The translations under genes were made by a program, and so were the position numbers. This document shows positions 1 through 8,117 of a DNA stretch of 64,000 bases, piece after piece; position 1 is the first letter of the stretch; the number at the start of each line of letters is the position of its first letter. The notes under the pieces are model-generated. The model saw only the letters and a program-made list of their open reading frames with translations. It did no database searches and was not told the origin of the DNA. The DNA is from Mesorhizobium sp. B1-1-8 (GTDB taxonomy: Bacteria > Pseudomonadota > Alphaproteobacteria > Rhizobiales > Rhizobiaceae): assembly GCF_006442795.2 (NCBI RefSeq), contig NZ_CP083956.1, forward strand, positions 3,077,501-3,141,500, given 5' to 3'.

Positions 1-823
1 CCCGGCCAATATGTATGCCGCGGACCGCACGCCGCTCCGCCCGGCGCGTCCCGGTGTCAACCGACTGAATACCCTGAGAAAGGTGTGCGTTCCGGACGGG
101 CATTTCCGGCGACTGGCACGGCTTGGCGCCGACCTGCGAAGTTCCGAGCTCGAGCTGACCAATTACGCCCAGCCGGAGGATCCGCCGGCGGTGGCGAGCG
201 GCACGGAGATCAATTTCTACGGCACTATCTTCGCCCAGGCAGCCGGCTTCGGCCGCAGGATCGAGGTCGATCCGCAAAGTGCCGCCACCCATCTGTCCGC
301 GATCCGGCAGGCCTCGGCGAGGGGCGATTTCATCGTCGCCTATCTGCACCATCACCATTGGGAACCCGGCTGGCAGGAGGTTCCGCTCTGGGTGCAGGCC
401 TTTGCCCGGACATGTGTCGACGCCGGTGCTGACCTCTTCGTCAGCCACGGCGCCCCCGTGCTGCAGGCAGTGGAGATCTACAAAGGCGCGCCGATCTTCT
501 ACGGCCTTGGGAATTTCCTCTTTCACGTCCATCCCGACGAGACCGAGTGGGATCCGCCGGAGGTATGGCAAAGTATAGTCGCCGCCTGCCGCTATGATGC
601 GGGCGGAGGTTTGCACGCCATCGACCTTTTGCCGGTCGTGATCGGCGGCGACGGTCAGGCTGGTTCGGCAACGAATAGACTGGTTCCCGTCGCCGCCCCT
701 GAAAGCATGGCACGCGATATCCTGGCCGGCTTCGCGATCCGTTCGCGAGCATTCGGCACCGAGATTGCGGTGTCCGGACACTCGGCCACGATCGCATTGT
801 CGGGAGCCCGCAAATTCGGCTGA
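1..823 (+). CDS. CapA-family (poly-gamma-glutamate synthesis-like) protein, 5' truncated by window edge
   Basis: The reading frame is open to the left edge, so the true start lies outside the window; about 270 residues of the C-terminal part are visible. The stretch VAYLHHHHWEPGW, followed by AGADLFVSHG, then IYKGAPIFYGLGNFLFH, is the typical order of the CapA metallophosphatase-like domain (histidine-rich strand, GAD..-GH-type motif, and the kpIfYsLGNF-type motif). The family includes PgsA/CapA, required for poly-gamma-glutamate capsule, but many members have no assigned substrate. No capsule or PgsBC genes are visible downstream, so a capsule role cannot be claimed. The stop at 821-823 is followed by a gene-poor stretch. 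Confidence 0.8.
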   Translation, partial: PANMYAADRTPLRPARPGVNRLNTLRKVCVPDGHFRRLARLGADLRSSELELTNYAQPEDPPAVASGTEINFYGTIFAQAAGFGRRIEVDPQSAATHLSAIRQASARGDFIVAYLHHHHWEPGWQEVPLWVQAFARTCVDAGADLFVSHGAPVLQAVEIYKGAPIFYGLGNFLFHVHPDETEWDPPEVWQSIVAACRYDAGGGLHAIDLLPVVIGGDGQAGSATNRLVPVAAPESMARDILAGFAIRSRAFGTEIAVSGHSATIALSGARKFG

Positions 824-1143
824 TAGGCGCGGGCTGGGTGTCAGCGTTTCATTCGGCCGGCGGTCTCCGGCCGTTCCCCTGTCTGCGACAACTGTGAGCA
901 AGACGAGCCGCTTCGGTACACCGGCCAACAGGAGGGCGCAGCGACACCTGGCGCCAATGCGCTTGCGTCGTTGGTCAGACCGATTATTCGTAACGAGATT
1001 TGTCCATACCTAGGCTACGCTGATCGTCCCGGCCAAAAATGATGGTTGGGGCGAATCCCCCAGCGCTGCGACCGTTTAGAAGAGATGCTTCCCCGAAACA
1101 CTAGGTCTCCGCCGCTGTCCCGCGCGACGACCACCAACGGGCC
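824..1143. other. 320-bp stretch without a convincing gene
   Basis: I see no supported coding region, RNA gene or clear terminator here. Short open frames lack recognisable domains or ribosome binding sites. Confidence 0.4.
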
Positions 1144-1350
1144 TCAAACTGTGCTCCGCCGGAGTTCGGCCGCCAGCGCTTCCAGCACCTGTACGTCGCT
1201 GTCGTAGAACTGCCCGGGATAGCGCTCCCGCTGCTGCCGGTAGAAGTCGAGCCAACTCGGCAGATCCGAAATCGGAAAAGTTCCCTGCCATCGGTCCTTC
1301 ACGATGGTGAAAGTGCCCGCTGCCGAATCGTATGTCGCTGTCGTCTGCAT
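1144..1350 (-). CDS. small hypothetical protein (68 aa)
   Basis: Encodes a compact 68-residue protein beginning MQTTATYDSAAGTF and containing PSWLDFYRQQRERYPGQFYD. The composition (balanced charged residues, aromatic-rich middle, helical C-terminus ending AALAAELRRSTV) looks like a real small soluble protein rather than a frame shadow. I do not recognise the family. An overlapping open frame on the same strand (1076-1291) has arginine-rich, low-quality composition and was not chosen. The ribosome binding site is weak (GAGG about 13 bases upstream). Confidence 0.45.
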   Translation of the reverse strand: MQTTATYDSAAGTFTIVKDRWQGTFPISDLPSWLDFYRQQRERYPGQFYDSDVQVLEALAAELRRSTV

Positions 1351-1464
1351 GAGCGAGCTATAGCCTCAGCCATACATTCCCAAAAGTAAGCTCGCCGTTC
1401 AGCCCCCCAATGTCCCGTGTGTTGCGCCACCCAAACGGCACAGCAAGGGCAGAAATGCCGCCGA

Positions 1465-1656
1465 ATGGAACCCAATAAGGCGACCCTCGAACGCGCTTTC
1501 GGATTAGCCCGATCAGGCAAGTGCAACAATTTGACCAGCCTTCGACTGGATGTGAACGCTATGACCTTCGGCAACTGGAAGGCAAGGAGGCTCTTGAACC
1601 AGTTGCTGGCGCTCATTGCTGCCGCTGCGCCACCGCCGCAGGCCGAAGGCTTCTAA
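1465..1656 (+). CDS. small hypothetical protein with ERAFGLARSGKC motif (63 aa)
   Basis: The start chosen at 1465 gives MEPNKATLERAFGLARSGKC. The pattern RAF.LARSG.C followed by a stretch ending in ..LLNQLLALI resembles a family of very short alphaproteobacterial proteins (RAFELARSG... then R.QLR.LI) whose function is unknown. The middle part (LTSLRLDVNAMTFGNWKARR) diverges from what I remember of the family, so the gene may be degraded. It lies in a patch of similarly small rhizobial genes. An overlapping minus-strand frame (1299-1616) is arginine-rich and was judged a shadow. Confidence 0.4.
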   Translation: MEPNKATLERAFGLARSGKCNNLTSLRLDVNAMTFGNWKARRLLNQLLALIAAAAPPPQAEGF

Positions 1657-1705
1657 ACCATCTCGCAGCTACAGCGTGACGTATGGCGATCGCCGAGGGC
1701 GCAAT

Positions 1706-1974
1706 ATGCGTATCAGAATCGAACAAGCTAGGCATCAGCCTTGCTTCGCCGGCGTGGGCGGAGACGAAATGATGGCGATTTCACGCGAGTTGCTCGGTGT
1801 CGATCTGACTTTCCATTGTCCTGGGTGTGAAGTTGCGGTGATCCGAAAAGGATCGTGGATCAAGAGCTCCAAGGTGTTCGTTGCGATTTCTGCAATACGC
1901 AAACGCGCCTGACATATGGGCTCAAGCTTGCCATCTTCGAAGCGCATCTGGATCCTGGTCGCCGGCTGGCCTGA
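1706..1974 (+). pseudogene. frameshifted small zinc-ribbon protein
   Basis: From ATG 1706 the frame reads ...FHCPGCEVAVIRKGSWIKSS and soon runs to a stop at 1912. In the +2 relative frame, starting about 1876, the sequence continues VRCDFCNTQTRLTYGLKLAIFEAHL and stops at 1972-1974. Joined, the two halves give a four-cysteine zinc ribbon (CPGC ... CDFC) followed by the LTY..K...FE.H tail, matching a small alphaproteobacterial family with the layout C..C, RKGSW.K, C..C, RLTY..K..LF..H. The shift lies between about 1840 and 1876. It is either a true mutation or a sequence error. Confidence 0.6.
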
Positions 1975-2033
1975 GAAAACCGGCAACACGGTCCCGCGTG
2001 ATAGTCGTTCAGATTTGTGATACGATTCGCTGC

Positions 2034-2225
2034 ATGGGCAAAAGGGCGAAGCACAAAGCAAGACAGGCGATTGCTGAACTATCGTTGGATGACGAGATTC
2101 AAACGGAAGCCGCCTACTATGCCCGCAAGTGTGGCATTACCACAGAAGAAGCCTTGCAGATCATGGAAGCGGCCAACCGTCCGCAGCGGTCAAGCGGCGC
2201 TTTGGCTGGACAGTCCAGTCCGTAG
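2034..2225 (+). CDS. small DUF3606-like protein (63 aa)
   Basis: The start at 2034 gives MGKRAKHKARQAIAEL. The core EAAYYARKCGITTEEALQIME resembles the DUF3606 pattern (evrYfA.khGis.eqAreli) found in small rhizobial proteins of unknown role. The protein is a basic N-terminus followed by two predicted helices. A longer open frame exists upstream (from 1881) but overlaps the zinc-ribbon remnant, so the shorter start is preferred. Confidence 0.5.
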   Translation: MGKRAKHKARQAIAELSLDDEIQTEAAYYARKCGITTEEALQIMEAANRPQRSSGALAGQSSP

Positions 2226-2263
2226 GCCATTGGCGGCATCTATGGTCCGCCCTGGCGCGCTTT

Positions 2264-2506
2264 TTATACGCTGCTGGCGCGAAGCATTCCGTTGGCCTTA
2301 GCTGCGGCAAGGAAGGCCCTGCGCGCATCGTCGGCTGTGCCAGTGCTTTCCTTGGCAGCAAGGCACGCCTCGACCGCGGCTCGCCACTTCGGGCCACGGC
2401 CGTCCCATGTCAGCAACTCTTCAGCCGCCGCGTCGACATTGCTGACCATGTGGGTCGTGCCGATCTGTTTCGACTTGACCGGGACTGGAGGTGAAAACCA
2501 GAGCAT
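2264..2506 (-). CDS. DUF982 domain protein (80 aa)
   Basis: MLWFSPPVPVKSKQIG, then MVSNVDAAAEELLTW, GPKWRAAVEACLA and DDARRAFLAAAKANGM match the DUF982 layout along its full length: a short hydrophobic start (F..PV.V), a v.sv.eAaeyLl.wp motif, the GpkhraAl.aCl helix and the C-terminal ArraFi.Aa.ea helix. DUF982 proteins are about 80-100 residues, present in many copies in rhizobial genomes, and of unknown function. The length is normal and no defect is seen. This gene and its neighbours are a main reason for placing the window in Rhizobiales. Confidence 0.75.
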   Translation of the reverse strand: MLWFSPPVPVKSKQIGTTHMVSNVDAAAEELLTWDGRGPKWRAAVEACLAAKESTGTADDARRAFLAAAKANGMLRASSV

Positions 2507-2608
2507 CGCCCGGCATATGCGGCAATGCCAAACTTCGTCAAGCCTGAAGCACTTGCGCGGCGAGAAGGATTTGCGGCATGCTTCTTCCCCAGGATTTCCG
2601 GGAGGACG

Positions 2609-2821
2609 ATGGTGCCAATTCGAAGAAGGGCGAGTGAGGTCGGTATCTTCGATGCTTCTGAACTTGCCTTACTTGGTCGCGTCTTCGACCGTTTGCTGCT
2701 GGACAACAAATCTGCAGGTGAGCGCGACGCCATAGCCTCACGGATCATCGCCAATTACATGGCCGGCATCAAAGATGAGGCGGAATTATTGTCGCTCTCC
2801 AAGCAGCCCTTGGGCCGGTAG
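2609..2821 (+). CDS. small conserved-type hypothetical protein (70 aa)
   Basis: The start at 2609 is favoured by a strong GGGAGG ribosome binding site a few bases upstream. The product begins MVPIRRRASEVGIFDASELA and contains LGRVFDRLLL and ERDAIASRIIANYMAGIKDEAEL. The pattern of a short FD..e...L...Fd segment, then an ERd..a..II.....G..d...L segment resembles small alphaproteobacterial proteins of unknown function found near DNA-transaction genes. No enzymatic motif is visible. Confidence 0.5.
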   Translation: MVPIRRRASEVGIFDASELALLGRVFDRLLLDNKSAGERDAIASRIIANYMAGIKDEAELLSLSKQPLGR

Positions 2822-2838
2822 CGACAGCAGGGGGAAGC

Positions 2839-3070
2839 GTGGCAGTCGCAAAGAAGGATCAGGAGCGCACCAGCTACGCCTGGATGTACGGCGCAGGGAC
2901 GCAAGGACGGCAAAGGAACGGCAGTTCGGGACTTCTGGCAGGAGTACGCCGAAGCCTGGCTTCAGGGCTTTGATGGTCAGGCAATTGGCGGCGCCGGCGG
3001 CAAGTCGGTGAGCGACCAGTTGGAGACGGAACTCGACGAGGCAGCGGTGCAGAAATCAGCCGGAATCTAA
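2839..3070 (+). pseudogene. frameshifted small hypothetical protein (AWMYGAG ... DFWQEYAEAW)
   Basis: From GTG 2839 (after GGGGGAAGC) the frame reads VAVAKKDQERTSYAWMYGAG and then runs into poor sequence with a stop near 2966. The next frame, entered around 2897-2912, reads GRKDGKGTAVRDFWQEYAEA and continues through WLQGFDGQAIGGAGGKSVSD to the stop at 3068-3070. The two halves make a sensible protein of about 75 residues only if joined, which indicates one single-base shift. I do not know the family's function. Confidence 0.45.
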
Positions 3071-3095
3071 CCTCCGGGCCAAGCTTATGGGCTGG

Positions 3096-3316
3096 ATGAG
3101 CACTCCAGCGCTAAACTACCTGCATAAATGGATAAAGGAGAACGTCCCCGTAAACGCCGCGACCGGCCGTGGTCTGATGACCGATCTTGCCGACAGGCCA
3201 TATCAGATTTGGCGAACGCGGGGATTTCGCCTCGTGAGATCGATCAAGAGGTGGATCGCCTTTTCGCCGTCGTGGTCGATGCGGTGGCAAACCACCAGGG
3301 CGGGTTGGCTGAGTAG
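3096..3316 (+). pseudogene. frameshifted DUF768 protein
   Basis: The start MSTPALNYLHKWIKENVP at 3096 matches the N-terminus of DUF768 (MSTRg.nFL.kWi..NvPe), a family of about 70-80 residues almost confined to Mesorhizobium. The frame then degenerates. A different frame reads LANAGISPREIDQEVDRLF and VVVDAVANHQGGLAE to the stop at 3316, matching the DUF768 C-terminal half (l.adAka.Gis..Eieed.gs.yeaildAi.hhd.glaE). One frame change between about 3170 and 3215 is needed to join them. This is the third such break within 1.6 kb. Confidence 0.6.
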
Positions 3317-3381
3317 TTGAGTTGTAGACGCCCAATGCATCCGATTGAAGCACGGAGGTGTTTTGCGGGGCTACGCCGCGT

Positions 3382-4314
3382 CTAGCCAAGAACTACCTTG
3401 CGCCAAACTCCAGGGCTCGAACCGACGCGGCGCGTGAAAACGCGACAAAGGTGGCTTTGGTCCGCAAAGCCGCAAGCGCGCGCTATCGTCGGCAGAGCCG
3501 CATCCCGCCTGCGCATCATGGCCTTGGCCGCTTCGACACGAGCCTCAAGCAACCAAGTATGCGGAGCCAGGCCGGTTGATCGACGAAATGCCCGCGAGAA
3601 GTGGCTGACCGATAGGCCGCAAGCCGCGGCAATCTCGCGTAGCGGCGTCGCGCCGGTGAGATCGCCAGAAATCATTTCTTTCGACCGTTTTTCCTGCCAT
3701 GGGGCAAGCCCGCCCTTCAGCGGTCGCGAAACCGCCTGCATTCCGCCGTAGCTCTGCGCGGTGTGGGCTGCGAGCGCCAGTGTCAGATGGTCTGTAAAGA
3801 GTCGATTGGTGCATTCGGGAGTCTGAAGCGCGGGTAGAAGCGTGAGGCCGATGTGCTCGACTGTTTTGTCGAATATGCCCTCGCCAGGCTCATAACGCAG
3901 TTCACTTATTCGCGGGACGTTGACCTCATCGGCCAAAGCGCCAAGAGCCGCGCAAGGCAAGTAGAAAAGGAGCGAATGAATGGGTTTGTCCATTACAGCG
4001 AGTGGTTCGCGCTTCAGATCGTGGAGCGTGATTTGACCCGCCTTCAGCGAATTTGCTGAAACCTGTCGCCCATCCTCCCAGTACAAATTGTTGGGGAGAT
4101 CACGAAGCATCAGACATATCATGTAGGCGTCAACGCGTGGAATCGGGTCGCACAACCGTCCGAGGGGCCGGTCCACATAGAGTTCGGTGATCGCGATGTC
4201 CGTGCTCTTCAGGGATCGGGTCAGGATGAAAGGGGCGTCCTCGGCGCCGAACTTATGGCCAAGGTTTCGACCGTAAACACTACTTGCAGCCAGCGTATCT
4301 GGATTTGCTCCCAT
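3382..4314 (-). CDS. AraC-family transcriptional regulator (310 aa)
   Basis: The C-terminal third carries the double helix-turn-helix: LREIAAACGLSVSHFSRAFR, then LPTIARACGFADQSHLCRVF and the closing RVGSSPGVWR. The N-terminal two thirds (ILTRSL, DLPNNLYWE, HSLLFYLP, ELRYEPGEG) is an effector domain of unknown ligand. The start at 4314 is chosen over one 63 bases upstream because the paralogue at 12418-13350 starts at exactly the same distance from the shared VYGR motif, and both are then 310 residues long. It lies downstream of, and in the same orientation as, the molybdenum hydroxylase operon, a candidate target. The two paralogues are identical at more than half of positions by eye. Confidence 0.9.
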   Translation of the reverse strand: MGANPDTLAASSVYGRNLGHKFGAEDAPFILTRSLKSTDIAITELYVDRPLGRLCDPIPRVDAYMICLMLRDLPNNLYWEDGRQVSANSLKAGQITLHDLKREPLAVMDKPIHSLLFYLPCAALGALADEVNVPRISELRYEPGEGIFDKTVEHIGLTLLPALQTPECTNRLFTDHLTLALAAHTAQSYGGMQAVSRPLKGGLAPWQEKRSKEMISGDLTGATPLREIAAACGLSVSHFSRAFRRSTGLAPHTWLLEARVEAAKAMMRRRDAALPTIARACGFADQSHLCRVFTRRVGSSPGVWRKVVLG

Positions 4315-4459
4315 CGACCGTCTCGGTGCAAAGTTTCCTCGGTCGGAGAGGATAGGCCGGAATCGGTTTGCCTTCAAACGGGAAGGACTTCACGTCGCGC
4401 GAGGTTCTGGTTGATGGGCTACAAGCCGCTCTTTGAAACGTGCGGCTCCTTCGCGCAAT

Positions 4460-6643
4460 CTAGCCAATGAGCTTATCCGGCGTGATCGGCAGGTCGCGAA
4501 TACGCTTGCCGGTTGCGTGAAAAACCGCATTCGCGACCGCCGCGGCGACACCAGTCGCACCGAGTTCTCCGATCCCCTTGCCACCAATTGGCCCCGCCTT
4601 TTCATCGATCTCGTCGACGAAGTGCACCGTGATCTCGGAGGGAATGTCGGCGTTCACCGGGATTGCGACACCGGCGAGGTTTTTCGAAAGGAACCGTCCG
4701 AGCGTGGGCTCGAACGCGCTCTGCTCCATCGCTGCCATCCCCCAGCCCCAAACGATACCGCCAAGCAATTGGGATCTGGCCGTGCGTGGATTGACGATCC
4801 GCCCGACGCTGTAGCTGCCCACGGCACGACGCAGCCGCAGCAGCCCGAGCGCGGGATCAACACCCACTTCCACAAAGACCGCTCCAAACGTCCGCATGGC
4901 ATAGCCCGTGCCATGCTGCGTTGGATCGAAGATTCCCAGGCCGGCAATCTCAGTTTCTCCGGCTCGCTGCATGACCTCGCCGACAGACTGCGTTTCGGTC
5001 GCGCCGATTCGGCCGATGCGGCCGTCGAGCATCGTCGCTTCGTCAGGCGGCAGATTTGCGAGACGGGCCAGTCTGTCGCGAACCTCCTGCGCCGCCGCAA
5101 GCACCGCCGCCCCCACGCCCATCGTCGATGACGATCCGTAGGTCGGCCCGGCTTCCGGCAACTCGGTGTCACCCAACCGCAACTCGATCCTGCTTGCCGC
5201 AAGTCCGAGCACATCGGAAGCGATTTGAGGGAAGATCGTCGGAATACCGGTGCCAATATCCTGGGTTCCCGTTTCGATCACGGCCGTGGCATCACGGCGC
5301 AAGACTATTCTGGCGCGCGAAGGAAACCGGAATGTGCCCATGAAACAACTCGCCATGCCCTGACCGATGATCCAGTCGCCATCGCGCCGTGGCGAGCCTG
5401 CGCGCTCCCGCCAGCCGAACAGGCGCGCGCCTTCCTCATAAGCTTCCCGTAATTTCTTCGAAGACCAGGGCGCCCCGGTTGATGGTTCGGTCTCAGCGTA
5501 GTTGATGAGCCTCAAGTCCAGCGGGTCTATGCCGAGTTTCACCGCAAGCTCGTCCATCGCCGATTCGAGGGCCCACATGCCCGGACCTTCGCCAGGAGCA
5601 CGCATAGCTGTTGGCATCGCCACATGCGCGCGCTCGGCTCGCTGGCTCAGCAGCATGCTGGGCGTCGCATAGAGCGACTTCGATGCTTCCGTTGCAAATT
5701 CGATGAAATCGTCGGTCACGGTTGTGAGATTGACGACGTGGTGGGTAATGGCTGCCAGAACGCCTTTGTCATCGGAACCGACGCCTACCTTCTGGACGAT
5801 GCGAGGCTGGTACCCAAGAAACGAGTACATGTCAGCCCGCGAGAGAACGACGCGAACGGGACGCTGGACAATTTTGGCAGCAAGCGCAGCGAGAGCCTCC
5901 TGGGGCCACAGCAGGCCTTTCACTCCGAAAGCGCCGCCCGTATGCTTGGAGATGACGCGCACGCGCTCGGACGGAATGCCAAAGAGTGCGGCCAACCCCA
6001 TTCGCAAGGCATAGACATGCTGGGTCGAAGCATACAGCGTGAGGGCATCCCCCTCCCACTGCGCAAGGACCGCCGATGGCTCCATGGGATTGTGATGCCG
6101 CGGGGGCTGCGAATAGACCGCTTCGACGTGCTGCGTCGCGAGCGCGAGAGTCCTATCCGCCTCGCCCTTGGCGAATTCGGGCTCGAGGTAGAAATATCCA
6201 GTATTCTTGGGAGGCAGCGCTATCCTGTCGACGTTGGACCAGAGCGGAGCCACCGGAATCCTGGCGATCGCCGGCGCAATGCTGACATTGACCTTTTCGG
6301 CGCCAGCTGCGGCGGCTTCGAGCGTCTCGCCCAGAACGATGGCGATCGGCTGGCCCTCATGGCGTATTTCCTCGTCCTGCAAGGGAAGAAAGCTGTGCGC
6401 GAAGGGCGGACCTGCGATTGCAGTCTTGGACTGTGGCATGTCGTGGTGAGTCAGCACACTAAAGACACCCGGCTCCGCGAGTGCGTCGCTACTGTCGATC
6501 GCGATTACCTTTCCAGCGGGAAGCGGAGCTGTGACAAATACCGCGTGAAGCATGTTCGGCGCGCGCAAATCGGCGGTGTAGCTCGCCGATCCGGTTACCT
6601 TCAGCGGTCCGTCGATCCGCGCGAGTGGCTCTCCGATACCCAT
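4460..6643 (-). CDS. molybdopterin-binding subunit of a xanthine dehydrogenase-family aldehyde oxidoreductase (PaoC/YagR-like)
   Basis: About 727 residues, the normal length for PaoC-type large subunits. The start MGIGEPLARIDGPLKVTGSA is the family N-terminus (R.Dg..KVtG.a.Y). Cofactor-binding stretches include GGAFGVKG and MRAPGEGPGMWALESAMDEL. The segment GGKGIGELGATGVAAAVANA near residue 690 holds the catalytic glutamate (GE). The subunit binds molybdenum cofactor and hydroxylates aldehydes or N-heterocycles; the substrate is unknown. Its ATG overlaps the stop of the FAD subunit (TGATG), showing translational coupling. It is the last gene of the operon. Confidence 0.9.
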   Translation of the reverse strand: MGIGEPLARIDGPLKVTGSASYTADLRAPNMLHAVFVTAPLPAGKVIAIDSSDALAEPGVFSVLTHHDMPQSKTAIAGPPFAHSFLPLQDEEIRHEGQPIAIVLGETLEAAAAGAEKVNVSIAPAIARIPVAPLWSNVDRIALPPKNTGYFYLEPEFAKGEADRTLALATQHVEAVYSQPPRHHNPMEPSAVLAQWEGDALTLYASTQHVYALRMGLAALFGIPSERVRVISKHTGGAFGVKGLLWPQEALAALAAKIVQRPVRVVLSRADMYSFLGYQPRIVQKVGVGSDDKGVLAAITHHVVNLTTVTDDFIEFATEASKSLYATPSMLLSQRAERAHVAMPTAMRAPGEGPGMWALESAMDELAVKLGIDPLDLRLINYAETEPSTGAPWSSKKLREAYEEGARLFGWRERAGSPRRDGDWIIGQGMASCFMGTFRFPSRARIVLRRDATAVIETGTQDIGTGIPTIFPQIASDVLGLAASRIELRLGDTELPEAGPTYGSSSTMGVGAAVLAAAQEVRDRLARLANLPPDEATMLDGRIGRIGATETQSVGEVMQRAGETEIAGLGIFDPTQHGTGYAMRTFGAVFVEVGVDPALGLLRLRRAVGSYSVGRIVNPRTARSQLLGGIVWGWGMAAMEQSAFEPTLGRFLSKNLAGVAIPVNADIPSEITVHFVDEIDEKAGPIGGKGIGELGATGVAAAVANAVFHATGKRIRDLPITPDKLIG

Positions 6644-7632
6644 CACGAGCCCCTTGCTGCAGCGAGCCGTATGGCTCGCTCGGCGGCGTTCTTGGCGAGC
6701 GGAACCTTGTAAGCGTTGTGCGTCAGCGGCCTGGCCGTTGCGAACGACGTATCAAGGGCCTTGCGGATTGCCGGAGCGTCGCCGAGGACAATTCCTGCTA
6801 GCGCAAGTTCCGCTTCGACGAGCCGCCAGGGTTTATGGGCAACCCCGCCGAGCGCGATGCTGGCGCGGCGAATGCTATCACCCTGCAGGTCGAGGGCGAC
6901 CGCTGCCGATACGACAGCATATTCATAAGACTGGCGCTCGCGAAGCTTGAGATATGCCGAGTGAGGCGCGGGCCCTGGCAGTTCAATGCCGACAATCAAC
7001 TCTCCGTCTCTCAGCGTGTTCTCGATATGCGGCGTCTCTCCCGGAAGCCTGTGCAGATCTTCGGCTTTGATGCGTCGACTACCATCTCTGTGATCGGTGA
7101 CATAGACGGCATCGAGGGCCGCCAGCGCATTGGCCGGATCCGATGGTTGGGTGGCGACACAGGCCTGGCTCCAGCCGAAGATCGCGTGTTTGTCATTGAA
7201 GCCGTGCAGGGCGGAACAACCAGAGCCGGGCCAGCGCTTGTTACAAGGTAGTATTGCCTCTGAACGGAAATAGCCGCAGCGGGTCTTCTGTAGAGGATTT
7301 CCACCGACTGTCGCCAGGTTGCGCAGTTGCGCCGATGCCGACTGCAAGATTGCCTCGGAAAGCACCGGATAGTCGCGCGCGACATCGTCGTCTAGCGCGA
7401 CATCGTTGAGCCGTGTCAAAGCACCGATGTGCAGTCCGCCGTCCGGCAGGCGAGAGACGCCGGTGAGGCCTTCGAGCCGCCCAATATCGATTACGCGGGC
7501 GGGCTTCACAATACCGAGCCGAAGCCAATTCAGAAGTTCGGTACCGCCTGCCAGAAAAACGGTGTCAGGCGCGCTTGCCTCCGCCAGTGCTTCGACAATG
7601 TCGGACGCTTTGCCGTAGGCGAACGCCTGCAT
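6643..7632 (-). CDS. FAD-binding subunit with a [4Fe-4S] insertion (PaoB/YagS-like)
   Basis: The start at 7632 (MQAFAYGKASDIVEAL) overlaps the stop of the iron-sulphur subunit; a longer frame upstream is not needed. The FAD domain shows LAGGTELLNWLR and ATVGGNPLQ. Four cysteines at about residues 119, 130, 139 and 158 (KTRCGYF, LPCNKR, GSGC, QACVAT) reproduce the extra [4Fe-4S] ligands known from PaoB, which distinguishes this type from ordinary xanthine dehydrogenase medium subunits. It carries electrons between the molybdenum centre, the clusters and an acceptor. Length 329 residues is normal. Confidence 0.9.
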   Translation of the reverse strand: MQAFAYGKASDIVEALAEASAPDTVFLAGGTELLNWLRLGIVKPARVIDIGRLEGLTGVSRLPDGGLHIGALTRLNDVALDDDVARDYPVLSEAILQSASAQLRNLATVGGNPLQKTRCGYFRSEAILPCNKRWPGSGCSALHGFNDKHAIFGWSQACVATQPSDPANALAALDAVYVTDHRDGSRRIKAEDLHRLPGETPHIENTLRDGELIVGIELPGPAPHSAYLKLRERQSYEYAVVSAAVALDLQGDSIRRASIALGGVAHKPWRLVEAELALAGIVLGDAPAIRKALDTSFATARPLTHNAYKVPLAKNAAERAIRLAAARGS

Positions 7633-8117
7633 CAGCGATCCCCCTGCTGCGACGCGGCCGCTGCCACGGCGGCGGCAATTTGTGGATAGGACGCGCAGCG
7701 GCAGAGATTTCCGCTCATCCACTCGCGGATCTCAGCGGGCGAACGCGCGTGCCCTTCCTTGATGAGCGCGACGGCTGACATCACCTGGCCAGGCGTGCAG
7801 AAGCCGCACTGGAACGCGTCATGGTCGATGAAAGCCTGCTGGACCGGGTGCAACTCGCCGTTTCCGGCAAGCCCCTCTATCGTGGTAACTTCTGCACCTT
7901 CGATGGAAGCGGCCAGAACCATGCAGCCGTTCACGCGCTGCCCGTTCAAATGCACGGTGCAGGCGCCGCACTCACCGAAGTTGCAACCCTTCTTCGTGCC
8001 CGTGAGTTCCAGCTTCTCGCGTAGTAGATCAAGCAAGGTCGTGCGGGAATCCAGCTGCACCTGTCGGCTTTGGCCATTGACGCGCACCGTGACTGTGAGA
8101 TTTGATCGAAATTCCAT
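7632..8117 (-). CDS. [2Fe-2S] subunit of the aldehyde oxidoreductase (PaoA/YagT-like)
   Basis: The start chosen at 8117 gives MEFRSNLTVTVRVNG and a 161-residue protein. The plant-type ferredoxin cluster is bound by C45, C50, C53 and C65 (GCNFGECGACTV ... NGC); the second cluster by C104, C107, C139 and C141 (FQCGFCTPGQ ... GNLCRCASY). This is the standard two-cluster small subunit. PaoA of E. coli has a Tat signal and is periplasmic; no twin-arginine signal is visible here from the chosen start, and the upstream extension (to 8249) does not offer one. The enzyme is therefore probably cytoplasmic. First gene of the three-gene operon; no PaoD/XdhC-type maturation factor is present in the window. 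Confidence 0.88.
   Translation of the reverse strand: MEFRSNLTVTVRVNGQSRQVQLDSRTTLLDLLREKLELTGTKKGCNFGECGACTVHLNGQRVNGCMVLAASIEGAEVTTIEGLAGNGELHPVQQAFIDHDAFQCGFCTPGQVMSAVALIKEGHARSPAEIREWMSGNLCRCASYPQIAAAVAAAASQQGDR

Noticed and set aside
3400..3440. Sequence resembling a tRNA T-arm (GGCTCGAACC)
   Set aside because: It lies within the C-terminal codons of an AraC gene and no acceptor or anticodon arms fit around it.
4433..5131. Plus-strand open frame of 232 codons
   Set aside because: Antisense to the molybdopterin-subunit gene with no ribosome binding site or recognisable family.
5624..6712. Plus-strand open frame of 362 codons
   Set aside because: It lies antisense to the molybdopterin-subunit and FAD-subunit genes and is rich in arginine and glycine without domains. 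It is a shadow of high-GC coding.
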